Below, in pieces: positions 1 to 6,226 of a DNA stretch of 12,593 nucleotides. The translations under genes were made by a program, and so were the position numbers. The notes beneath the pieces were generated by a model that was given only the letters and a program-made list of their open reading frames with translations, searched no databases and was not told where the DNA came from. Within the stretch, counting starts at the first letter, position 1; every line of letters starts with the position of its first letter. The stretch lies in contig JAGHCE010000096.1 in NCBI GenBank assembly GCA_021160625.1, forward strand, positions 1-12,593, in the 5' to 3' direction. The stretch comes from Planctomycetota bacterium. GTDB taxonomy: Bacteria; Planctomycetota; DG-23; SLPQ01.

Positions 1-1
1 G

Positions 2-457
2 GTCCGCCCCGCGTTACTCGACGCCGGTGATGGTGTGGGGCAGGGGGCGCCGTCGGCGGTAGGGGCGCTGTGCGGGGAGTTTCCGAAGGTGCGGTTCTTG
101 TGCACGATGCTTTCCCGCGTCGACCAGCACGAGCTCACCGTCACCGCGCGCAAGTTCCCGAACCTCGCCCTTTTCGGCTGCTGGTGGTTCTTGAACAATC
201 CGAGCATAGTAGCCGAGATAACCAGGATGCGCCTTGAGCTCCTGGGTTTGTCATTCGTCCCGCAGCACTCCGACGCCCGCGTCCTCGACCAGCTCGTCTA
301 TAAATGGCGCCACTCGAAGAAGATAATCGCCGACTGCCTCACCGAAAAATACCTCGACACATACGACGCCGGCTGGCGCCCCTCGCGCGCCGAAATCACC
401 CGCGACGTCAAAGCCCTCTTCTCCGGCAACGCCAAGGAATGGCTGGGTATCGATTAA
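2..457 (+). CDS. Uronate (glucuronate) isomerase-like protein, C-terminal part
   Basis: The reading frame is open from the left edge (frame starting at base 2) to TAA at 455-457, so this is the last ~151 residues of a gene that begins outside the window; a GTG at 35 is probably internal. The visible part matches the C-terminal region of uronate isomerases of the amidohydrolase (TIM-barrel) superfamily: a strand reading FLCTMLSRVDQHEL, then a GCWWFLNNPS motif (compare GSGWWFND in UxaC), an SDARVLDQLVYKW segment (compare the TDSRSFLSY region), and a terminal helical segment ending AKEWLG. Such enzymes interconvert D-glucuronate or D-galacturonate and the keto-uronate in the cytoplasm, feeding the hexuronate pathway. 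Family membership is fairly secure, substrate is not. It converges on the oxidoreductase gene at 548-1600, with a module-A hairpin between them. Confidence 0.72.
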   Translation, partial: VRPALLDAGDGVGQGAPSAVGALCGEFPKVRFLCTMLSRVDQHELTVTARKFPNLALFGCWWFLNNPSIVAEITRMRLELLGLSFVPQHSDARVLDQLVYKWRHSKKIIADCLTEKYLDTYDAGWRPSRAEITRDVKALFSGNAKEWLGID

Positions 458-494
458 CCCGGCGTAGGGCAGTTACGAACCATCTGGAGAAACT

Positions 495-519
495 GTAGGG
501 GCGCGATTCATCGCGCCCG
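495..519 (+). repeat. Module A repeat hairpin between convergent genes
   Basis: GTAGGGGC start followed by an 8-bp perfect stem, GGGCGCGA (499-506) and TCGCGCCC (511-518), with loop TTCA. It is one of seven module-A copies in the window (others near 1633, 2836, 4611, 4811, 8636 and 12409). It sits in the 90-bp gap between the ends of two convergent genes, so it could act as a bidirectional terminator, although it lacks a T-run. Confidence 0.75.
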
Positions 520-547
520 AAACGCGGTGCCGACATATGCGCGGCTG

Positions 548-1600
548 CTACAGCGGCAGCGTTACCTTGCCGCCGCGCCTGGCTGCTTTGTAGACGGCGA
601 GGATTATTTCTACGGCTTTTCGGCCCTCGCGGCCGTCGAGATCGGGGTGCCGGCCGGCGTCGAGGGCGTCTATGAATGCCTCGAAGTTTCGCTGGTGCTT
701 GCGGAAATCTATTGCGGACGGGTCGCTCGCGCCGCCGCCGAACTCGTCCTCGCTGGCGAACTTTTGCCGAATGGAATCGTCCTCCGGGAGCTCCTCGGCG
801 AATTTCCACGTCACGATCCGATCCTCCTCGAGCATTATCGTCCCGGTATCGCCTGAAATCTCGATGCGCTTCAAAAAGCCCGGCCAGGCCGACGTCGTGC
901 CTTCGATGGTGCCGAGGGCGCCGTTTGCGAACCGAAGGGCGGCCACCGCCGTGTCCTCGACCTCGATGCGCTTGTGGGCGAGCGTTCCCGTAACCGACAC
1001 AACGGACTCGACCGGCCCGGCAAGCCACTGCAGAAGGTCTATCGCGTGGATGGACTGGTTCATAAGCGCGCCTCCGCCGTCGAGCTTGACGGTGCCGCGC
1101 CAGCCGACAGAGTCGTAGTACTCCTGCGGACGCCACCACTTGACGTAGGCGTCGGCGAGCGTTATGCGTCCGAGGCGGCCCGCTTCGATGGCCTTTTTTG
1201 CCAGGGCGGACGCCTCGACGAAGCGGCTGGGAAAGACGCATCCCAGCTCGACGCCTGCCGCCTCGGCGGCCTCGATGACCGCGTCGCAGCGCTCAAGCGT
1301 CACCTCGAGGGGCTTCTCGACGATGATGTGCTTGCCGGCTTCAGCCGCCGGGATGGCGTATTCGTTGTGCGCGCCCGAAGCGGTGCAGACGGTTACTATT
1401 TCGACTTCCGGGTCGGCAAGGAGCTTGTCGTAGGCGTAGTATGGTTTGCAGTCGAACTTCTCAGCGAAGGCGTCCACCGCATCGGCACGGCGCGAGTAGC
1501 AGGCCACGAGCCGCCCGCCGGTCATCGCGGCGATGGCACGCGCTTGGAAGTCCGCAATCATCCCCAGGCTCGTTATTGCAAAGCCCCACTCCTTCGGCAT
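548..1600 (-). CDS. Gfo/Idh/MocA-family oxidoreductase
   Basis: 350 aa, the usual family length. N-terminal Rossmann domain (about 1-120) with the diagnostic EKP motif at residues 95-97 (K96 is the conserved catalytic lysine), preceded by AGKHIIVEKP; C-terminal alpha/beta domain from about 125 with GGGALMNQSIHAIDLLQW (H185, D188), typical of the substrate-side motif. These enzymes are cytoplasmic NAD(P)-dependent sugar or inositol dehydrogenases; the substrate cannot be read from sequence. The ATG at 1600 is supported by AAGGAG seven to eight bases upstream. Odd point: the nucleotide-binding glycine motif reads T-S-L-G-M-I-A, so the first glycine of GxGxxA is serine (S11). It lies downstream of the amidohydrolase gene on the same strand, separated by 218 bp of repeat modules, and may share its transcript. 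Confidence 0.92.
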   Translation of the reverse strand: MPKEWGFAITSLGMIADFQARAIAAMTGGRLVACYSRRADAVDAFAEKFDCKPYYAYDKLLADPEVEIVTVCTASGAHNEYAIPAAEAGKHIIVEKPLEVTLERCDAVIEAAEAAGVELGCVFPSRFVEASALAKKAIEAGRLGRITLADAYVKWWRPQEYYDSVGWRGTVKLDGGGALMNQSIHAIDLLQWLAGPVESVVSVTGTLAHKRIEVEDTAVAALRFANGALGTIEGTTSAWPGFLKRIEISGDTGTIMLEEDRIVTWKFAEELPEDDSIRQKFASEDEFGGGASDPSAIDFRKHQRNFEAFIDALDAGRHPDLDGREGRKAVEIILAVYKAARRGGKVTLPL

Positions 1601-1632
1601 AGTCGGACTCCTTCTATTCTCTATTCTTTCTC

Positions 1633-1763
1633 GGGCGATGCCTCGCCCCTACAGCACTCATTCCGTCTGCGGCAAGCCGCGCTCTATGTCTTGTCTACCA
1701 GTGATTATCGCGGCATACGATGCCGCGATGCATCTATTCCGCGTGGGTCGAAACTCACCCTGC
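1633..1763 (-). repeat. Repeat array: modules A, C, F, partial D, degenerate C
   Basis: The 218-bp gap between the amidohydrolase and oxidoreductase genes is largely repeat modules, mostly in minus orientation. 1739-1763 is a module C (GCAGGGTGAG... ending ACCCACGCGG; stem GTGGGT/ACTCAC with a CGAA loop). 1707-1729 is module F, a perfect 9-bp stem ATCGCGGCA/TGCCGCGAT with loop TACGA. 1695-1705 is part of module D (CTACCAGTGAT). 1667-1687 resembles a decayed C with the GCGGCAAGCCGC stem. 1633-1652 is module A (GTAGGGGC on the minus strand). If the two genes are co-transcribed, all of this would be in their intercistronic RNA. Confidence 0.7.
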
Positions 1764-1818
1764 ATTGGGTATGCCCCGCCGCGCCCGGTGGGTTTTCCGG
1801 CGACGAGAAGCCGGCGGC

Positions 1819-2664
1819 CTACGAAAAGCCGAGTAGCTCAGCGGCGGTGCCGCCGAAGACGGCCTTGCGTAGTCTTTCGGGCAGTTCGAGCGTGTCGGCG
1901 AGGCGGTCGTAGTCGGCCTTTACCTCGGCGACCTTTTCGGGGGCGACGTCGGTGCCGAAGACGATTTTCTCCCACGGCCCTCGGCCTTGGGGGTCGTTGT
2001 TGTAGACGCCCAGGACCCGTTCCTTCTGCGGCTTTTTCCCTTCCGGGCGCCAGGGGGCCTCATCCCACCACAGGAGTTGGGAGACAAACTCCGGCGGCTT
2101 CTTCTTCAAGGTCGAGCCGGTCAGGTCGAAGTAGAGGTTGGGATACCAGCGCGTCAGCATCCCCGCCTCGCCGTAGTCGGGGTTGCCCAGGTGCGCGGCG
2201 AAGATGGTGAGCTTTGGGAATCTGCGCGCGACGCGGTCGAGGTTTATTATCTTGTGGCGGGAGGTGTCGAGGTCGAAGCCCGTTTCGTCGCCCAGCGACG
2301 CCACTATGCCGGTGTGGAAGTAGACCGGCAGACCCAGCTCTTCGATCCTGGCATAGATTCGCAGGAAGAAGCTGTCGTTATAAGGCATCGAGGGATTGAT
2401 GAATTTGAAGCCCTTGAAGCCCTGCCTGGCATACTCGTCGATATCGGCGGGTGTTACCTGCCCGAGCGTTACGTAGGCAAAGGGGATTATCGTGTCGGGG
2501 TATTTTTCGGCCGCGGCCAGGACGTCGGCGTTTGTCGCCCAGTCGCCTGCCGGGCCCGCGCCGAAGGTGACGAACTTGTCGACCCCGATGGCCTTTTCGG
2601 CCTCGACGAGGCGGTCGGCGTAGGCGGGGTCCCTGGTAATGTGCGTGTGAGCGTCGATTATCAT
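1819..2664 (-). CDS. Amidohydrolase-2 family metal-dependent hydrolase
   Basis: 281 aa, a typical length for the amidohydrolase_2 group (related to ACMSD and gamma-resorcylate decarboxylase). The N-terminus MIIDAHTH carries the HxH metal pair (H6, H8); further ligands are H117 (YFHTG), H158 (AAHLGNP) and D239 (FGTD), so the metal site looks complete. Family members hydrolyse or decarboxylate small ring compounds or lactones in the cytoplasm; the substrate here is unknown. The ATG at 2664 is chosen because AAGGAG stands about six bases upstream and the protein starts directly on the HxH strand. A longer in-frame reading to 2799 would translate promoter and repeat DNA. First gene of a possible two-gene unit with the downstream dehydrogenase; the promoter is at 2704-2732. 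Confidence 0.93.
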   Translation of the reverse strand: MIIDAHTHITRDPAYADRLVEAEKAIGVDKFVTFGAGPAGDWATNADVLAAAEKYPDTIIPFAYVTLGQVTPADIDEYARQGFKGFKFINPSMPYNDSFFLRIYARIEELGLPVYFHTGIVASLGDETGFDLDTSRHKIINLDRVARRFPKLTIFAAHLGNPDYGEAGMLTRWYPNLYFDLTGSTLKKKPPEFVSQLLWWDEAPWRPEGKKPQKERVLGVYNNDPQGRGPWEKIVFGTDVAPEKVAEVKADYDRLADTLELPERLRKAVFGGTAAELLGFS

Positions 2665-2703
2665 ACGCGGCTCCTTTTCCCATACAGACCAGCGGTTCGA
2701 CCG

Positions 2704-2732
2704 ATAATATGCCCCGTGAGACCCCCTGTCAA
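2704..2732 (-). promoter_or_regulatory. Sigma70-type promoter for the amidohydrolase gene
   Basis: On the minus strand: -35 TTGACA (2732-2727, 6/6), spacer 17 bp, -10 TATTAT (2709-2704, 5/6). Predicted start near 2697, giving a leader of about 30 nt before ATG 2664. The -35 box directly touches the end of a module A-B repeat whose GGAGGG terminus starts at 2733. Confidence 0.75.
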
Positions 2733-2906
2733 GGAGGGCTTCGGGGGTCTTCGACCCCTTTCTGCTACGGGGGCCACGGGCGTTGCCCGTGGCAATCAAG
2801 TGGCCTTCCGCGGGCGCGGCAAGCGGTTGCCCCTACGGCAGGCGATGTGGCACTGGTAGCTTGTCCACCGGTGATACTATTGCGCGTGCGGCAAGCCGCA
2901 CCCTAC
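2733..2906 (-). repeat. Composite repeat array C-D-A-B
   Basis: Read on the minus strand. Module C is 2906-2886 (GTAGGGT then perfect stem GTGCGGC/GCCGCAC). Module D is about 2873-2841 (stem CACTGGTAG/CCACCGGTG around CTTGT on the plus strand). Module A is 2836-2810 (GTAGGGGC, inner stem GGCAA/TTGCC). Module B runs to 2733 and includes hairpin 2773-2793 (GCC-ACGGGC, loop GTT, GCCCGT-GGC, 9 bp) and a second hairpin GGGGTC-TTC-GACCCC followed by TTTCT on the plus strand. The order D-A-B recurs at 12317-12445. It fills much of the gap between the divergent amidohydrolase and sulfatase genes. No coding content is evident in 2733-3030. Confidence 0.82.
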
Positions 2907-2951
2907 GTCGCTCGACACATTCCTTGGGACAGTTACAAGACCCCTGGACAC

Positions 2952-2979
2952 TTGACACTGGTCGGCGGCGGGCTAACGT
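2952..2979 (+). promoter_or_regulatory. Possible promoter for the sulfatase gene
   Basis: TTGACA (2952-2957, 6/6), 16-bp spacer, TAACGT (2974-2979, 3/6). The -35 box is perfect but the -10 is weak, so this is tentative. It lies about 50 bp before the sulfatase start, outside the repeat array. Confidence 0.4.
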
Positions 2980-3030
2980 ATGGGATAGCGCGTGTGTCTT
3001 TTGTGGTGCTCTTGGAAAAGGGGAATGTCG

Positions 3031-4533
3031 ATGAAAAAAGAAGCCTCAGGAGGTCCTTCCGGTTCACGCCGGCGCCCGAACGTGATCCTGATTCACACCG
3101 ACCAGCAGCGCGCGGACTCGCTGGGGTGTATGGGCAACCGGTACGCCCGGACGCCGCGGATTGATTCGCTGGCCGAGCGCGGCGTCGTCTACGAAAATCA
3201 CTATGCGTCGAACCCGGTCTGTATGCCGAGCCGCGCGTCGCTTTTCACAGGGCGGCACGTCTTTTCCCACAGGGTCCTCGACAACGGCATCTTCTTGCCG
3301 GAAACCGAGTTGACTATGGCCGAGGTCTTTCGCAGGAACGGTTACCGGACCGAGTCGATAGGCAAGCTCCACTTCCAGACCTGCAAGCCCCACGAGGGGG
3401 ATGAGTCAATGGAGGGTTGGGACCGCTGGAGGTCTGGCGAATTTGCCGAGTGGGACGGCCCCTACTACGGTTTCGAGAAGATACAGGTCTCGATCGAGCA
3501 CGGCGAAGAGGCGCATGGCCACTATGGGCTTTGGAGGGAGAAGAACTTCCCCGACCTCAAGCTCGGCCCGGAAAATGCGACATCGCCTGTCAAGTTTCCG
3601 CAGTTTCACTCGTGGAAATCGAACCTGCCGCTGGAAGCGCACTACAGCACGTGGATAGCCGACAGGGCGGTGGAGTTCCTTGAAAATCCGGGAGAGAACC
3701 CCTTTTTCCTGTTTGTTTCCTTTCCGGACCCGCATGCGCCGTTTACGCCGCCGAAACCGTACAGCGGGATGTACGACGGCGTCGAGTTCGACCCGCCGCA
3801 CCGGGTCGACGGGGAAAACGACAGCAAGCCGAAACCCTGGCGCGATGGAATGACCGGCATACCGTTTCCGACCGACGGCGGGGCGCGGTGGTTTCCCGAT
3901 TTCGAGGGGGAGGCCTACAACCAGGTGCACGCGCACACCCACGGTATGATCTCGCTCATTGACGATTCCATCGGCCGGGTGCTCGACAAGCTCGCCGGTG
4001 CGGGGCTTGCGGACAATACGATAATCGCGTATACGGCGGACCACGCCGACTTCCTCGGGGATCACTGGTTCCTGTTCAAGGGGCAGCTTCCGTCGAGGAG
4101 CCTCCTGCACATTCCGATGATTGTGATGGATCCGTCGCGTCCGTCAGGGAGGGTTGACTGTCCGACGAGCACCGTGGACGTTTTCCCGACGCTTTGCGAG
4201 AGATGCGCCCTGGAGATTCCAGACGTTGTCCAGGGGGCCGGGTTGCCGCTTCCGGCAGAGGCGCCTCGGCGCGAGTATGCTTTCGAAGCGGGCTGGAGCA
4301 AGGCATCGGCCAAGTATCATCACTTCACGATTTACAAGCGCGACTGGCACATAAGCATCTATCCGTATCTTGCAGATGGCGAGATGTACGACCTCGCAAA
4401 CGACCCTCACGAGCACCGAAACCTCTTCCACGACAGCAAGTATGCCTCAATCCGCAGGGATCTCGTCGAAGAGCTCCTTTTCGCCGTTGGAAAGGCCGAG
4501 CCGCCGATGCCGCCGATTCTGACGGACTGGTAG
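3031..4533 (+). CDS. Cysteine-type sulfatase (arylsulfatase A-like)
   Basis: 500 aa, normal for the sulfatase family. Active-site signature C64-M-P-S-R68 (CxPxR), where the cysteine must be converted to formylglycine by a maturase not found in this window. N-terminal metal-site strand NVILIHTDQQRADSLGC (D24, Q25), G-K112-LH, PDPHAPF (H235), and C-terminal metal motif YTADHADFLGDHWFLFKG (D337, H338, K350) are all present, so it looks catalytically complete. It would hydrolyse sulfate esters, probably on sulfated polysaccharide fragments or related compounds. No signal peptide is seen (the N-terminus is charged), so a cytoplasmic location is inferred. ATG 3031 is preferred because AAGGGG lies seven bases upstream; ATG 3025 is too close to it. 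Neighbouring sugar-catabolism genes fit a sulfated-glycan role. Confidence 0.93.
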   Translation: MKKEASGGPSGSRRRPNVILIHTDQQRADSLGCMGNRYARTPRIDSLAERGVVYENHYASNPVCMPSRASLFTGRHVFSHRVLDNGIFLPETELTMAEVFRRNGYRTESIGKLHFQTCKPHEGDESMEGWDRWRSGEFAEWDGPYYGFEKIQVSIEHGEEAHGHYGLWREKNFPDLKLGPENATSPVKFPQFHSWKSNLPLEAHYSTWIADRAVEFLENPGENPFFLFVSFPDPHAPFTPPKPYSGMYDGVEFDPPHRVDGENDSKPKPWRDGMTGIPFPTDGGARWFPDFEGEAYNQVHAHTHGMISLIDDSIGRVLDKLAGAGLADNTIIAYTADHADFLGDHWFLFKGQLPSRSLLHIPMIVMDPSRPSGRVDCPTSTVDVFPTLCERCALEIPDVVQGAGLPLPAEAPRREYAFEAGWSKASAKYHHFTIYKRDWHISIYPYLADGEMYDLANDPHEHRNLFHDSKYASIRRDLVEELLFAVGKAEPPMPPILTDW

Positions 4534-4550
4534 TTTTCCGGTAGTTTTCC
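4529..4550 (+). repeat. 11-bp tandem duplication across the sulfatase stop
   Basis: GGTAGTTTTCC occurs at 4529-4539 and again, with no gap, at 4540-4550. The first copy contains the TAG stop codon of the sulfatase; the second runs into the first repeat module (C, from 4549). Confidence 0.9.
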
Positions 4551-4905
4551 GCGTGGGCTAAAGCCCACCCTACCCTCTGGTGGACAAGCCACCAGTGCCA
4601 CATAGCCATCGTAGGGGCGAGACAATGCCTCGCCCGCGGAAGGTCAGTTGTGTAGGGTGCGCTTCAGCGCACGCGGAATAAACGCTCGGCAGACAAGAAT
4701 GTCCGCCCTACTTATTGGCTGGCGTGCGCGGAATTATGATCTGCACGGCGGGGCAATCCCGCTTCGCTAAAGCTTCGCAGCACGGGGACCCGCCGTGGCA
4801 CATATGACACGTAGGGGCACTGGTTCACTCGTGCCTACGGAAGGCCAGTTGATTGCCGCGCGCAACGCGCGTGGCCCCCGTGGCAGAAAGGAGGCGAAGC
4901 CCTCC
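4549..4905 (+). repeat. Long composite repeat array C(-) D A C(+) E A B
   Basis: Most of the 460-bp gap between the sulfatase and the radical SAM gene is hairpin modules. C in minus orientation at 4549-4573 (stem GTGGGC, loop TAAA, GCCCAC). D at 4577-4610 (CTGGTGG, loop ACAAG, CCACCAG). A at 4611-4635 (stem GGGCGAG/CTCGCCC), followed by only the first bases of B (GCGGAAGGTCAGTTG). C in plus orientation at 4652-4711, a 60-bp unit bounded by GTAGGG and CCCTAC. E at 4743-4798 (outer stem CACGGCGGG/CCCGCCGTG). A at 4811-4837. B to 4905, including hairpin 4855-4875 and a final GGAGG/CCTCC stem. No coding sequence is visible here. Confidence 0.85.
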
Positions 4906-4919
4906 GGCATCTGCTGTCT

Positions 4920-4948
4920 TTGGAGTTCTCCGGCCATTTGCCTATAAT
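4920..4948 (+). promoter_or_regulatory. Promoter for the radical SAM - htrA unit
   Basis: -10 TATAAT (4943-4948, perfect), 17-bp spacer, -35 TTGGAG (4920-4925, 3/6). Predicted start near 4955. The -35 begins 15 bp after the end of the module B repeat (4905). Confidence 0.65.
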
Positions 4949-4998
4949 GAACCACGGCAGGTGTTGGGGTGTAAACGTCCGAGGGAGGCGGTTTTGTG

Positions 4999-6174
4999 AT
5001 GGCTTTTTCCAGGCGCAGGATGATGGCTGCCGGGTGCTCTCTGGCGGCGGCAACGGCCCTGCCGGCGGCTCTTGCCGAGGGCGGGAAGGGCGCTTCCGGC
5101 AAAGGGGTCTCCGGCGAGGGCGCAGGGGAGGCCGGCGTGAAGGAGGCCTCCCACTGGGAGGCGCTCGACAAGAAGCGTGTAAAGTGCACGCTGTGCCCGC
5201 GCGAGTGCGAAGTGGCCGATATGGAGAGAGGCTACTGCGGCGTGCGGGAGAACAGGGGCGGGAAGTATTACACGCTTGTCTACGGCACGCCCTGCACGAC
5301 GCACAATGACCCTATCGAGAAGAAGCCGCTGTTCCACTACCTGCCCGGCTCGAAGGCATTTTCGATCGCCACGGCCGGCTGCAATATGGAGTGTCTTTTC
5401 TGCCAGAACTGGAACATTTCGCAGTTTCGCCCGGAGCAGCTGGAGACGATCGATCTGCCGCCGAAGGAGGTGGTGGCCCGCGCCGTGGAGGCGGGCTCGG
5501 CCGTTGTGGCGCACACGTACAACGAGCCGGTTATCTTCTACGAATATATGTACGACTGCGCCGTCGCGGGGCGCAAGGTGAACGTGCCGAGCGTGATGAT
5601 CTCAAACGGCTACATCCGGGAAAAGCCGATGCGGGAGCTCACGGAGGTTCTCGGCGCGGTGAAGGTGGACCTCAAGGCCTTTACGGAGAAGTTCTACCGT
5701 GAGACTTGCCACGGCCACCTCCAGCCGGTGCTTGATACGCTGAAGGTGCTCCGGTCCGCGGGTATCTGGTTTGAGATCGTGGTTCTCTTGGTGACGGGCC
5801 TCAACGACTCGGCCGACGAGGTAAAGCGCCTGGCCGGCTGGGTGGCCGGGGAGCTTTCGCCTGACGTGCCGCTTCATTTCAGCCGATATTCCCCCTACTA
5901 CAAGCTGCAGCTGCCGCCCACACCCGTCCGGACGGTGGAGAGGGCCTACGATCTTGCTAAAAAGGAAGGCTGCAACTACGTATATGTCGGAAACGTGTCG
6001 CTACCCGGCAAGGCCAATACCGTCTGCCCAGGGTGCGGTGAGGTCCTCATCGAGAGGCTCGGGTTTCTCGTCAGATCCAACAGGATAAAAGACGGGAAAT
6101 GTCCCAAATGCGGCCGGGTAATCCCTGGAGTCTGGAAAACCGAAGACGCCTTCAAGCGCGGCATAATCGCGTAG
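4999..6174 (+). CDS. amrS: AmmeMemoRadiSam-type radical SAM enzyme with Tat signal
   Basis: 391 aa. The radical SAM cluster motif is C128-N-M-E-C132-L-F-C135 (CxxxCxxC). It is preceded by the family-typical cysteine-rich segment CTLCPRECE...GYCGVRENR (C63, C66, C70, C80), and a C-terminal pair CPGC/CPKC may bind another metal. This matches the AmrS group, whose usual partners are AMMECR1-like (AmmA) and MEMO1-like (AmmB) proteins; neither is in this window, and the reaction is not established here. The N-terminus, FSRRRMMAAGCSLAAATALPAALA, is a twin-arginine (Tat)-type signal followed by a Gly-rich linker, implying export of a folded, cofactor-loaded enzyme. Start: GAGGGAGG at 4981-4988 serves either GTG 4996 or ATG 4999; ATG is preferred. 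First gene of a likely unit with htrA, 52 bp downstream. Confidence 0.88.
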   Translation: MAFSRRRMMAAGCSLAAATALPAALAEGGKGASGKGVSGEGAGEAGVKEASHWEALDKKRVKCTLCPRECEVADMERGYCGVRENRGGKYYTLVYGTPCTTHNDPIEKKPLFHYLPGSKAFSIATAGCNMECLFCQNWNISQFRPEQLETIDLPPKEVVARAVEAGSAVVAHTYNEPVIFYEYMYDCAVAGRKVNVPSVMISNGYIREKPMRELTEVLGAVKVDLKAFTEKFYRETCHGHLQPVLDTLKVLRSAGIWFEIVVLLVTGLNDSADEVKRLAGWVAGELSPDVPLHFSRYSPYYKLQLPPTPVRTVERAYDLAKKEGCNYVYVGNVSLPGKANTVCPGCGEVLIERLGFLVRSNRIKDGKCPKCGRVIPGVWKTEDAFKRGIIA

Positions 6175-6226
6175 TCAAACAATCAGTCGGACAATCGCAG
6201 GAACAGGAACAAAAAAAGGAGCAGCA

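Noticed and set aside
408..1241. Long open frames antisense to or overlapping the oxidoreductase (also 974-1912 and 1987-2859)
   Set aside because: Low-complexity, Arg-rich or otherwise family-less translations in shadow frames of clear genes; a product of high GC.
2665..2799. N-terminal extension of the amidohydrolase to 2799
   Set aside because: It would translate the promoter and a module B repeat; the ATG at 2664 has a good Shine-Dalgarno and begins directly at the HxH motif.
4549..4905. CRISPR array
   Set aside because: Repeats are not equal in length or evenly spaced, there are no unique spacers of constant size, and no cas genes are present.
4767..5189. Small proteins encoded in the repeat arrays (also 12221-12538 and 8563-8931)
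   Set aside because: Their translations follow the palindromic modules in arbitrary frames that differ between copies of the same module, so they are not conserved coding.
4999..6174. Radical SAM enzyme as the maturase of the adjacent sulfatase
   Set aside because: The adjacency is tempting, but the cysteine layout (N-terminal CTLCP...CGVREN segment, C-terminal CPGC/CPKC) is that of the AmrS group, not of anaerobic sulfatase-maturating enzymes with SPASM domains, and the Tat signal conflicts with a cytoplasmic sulfatase. A promoter and a long repeat array also separate them.
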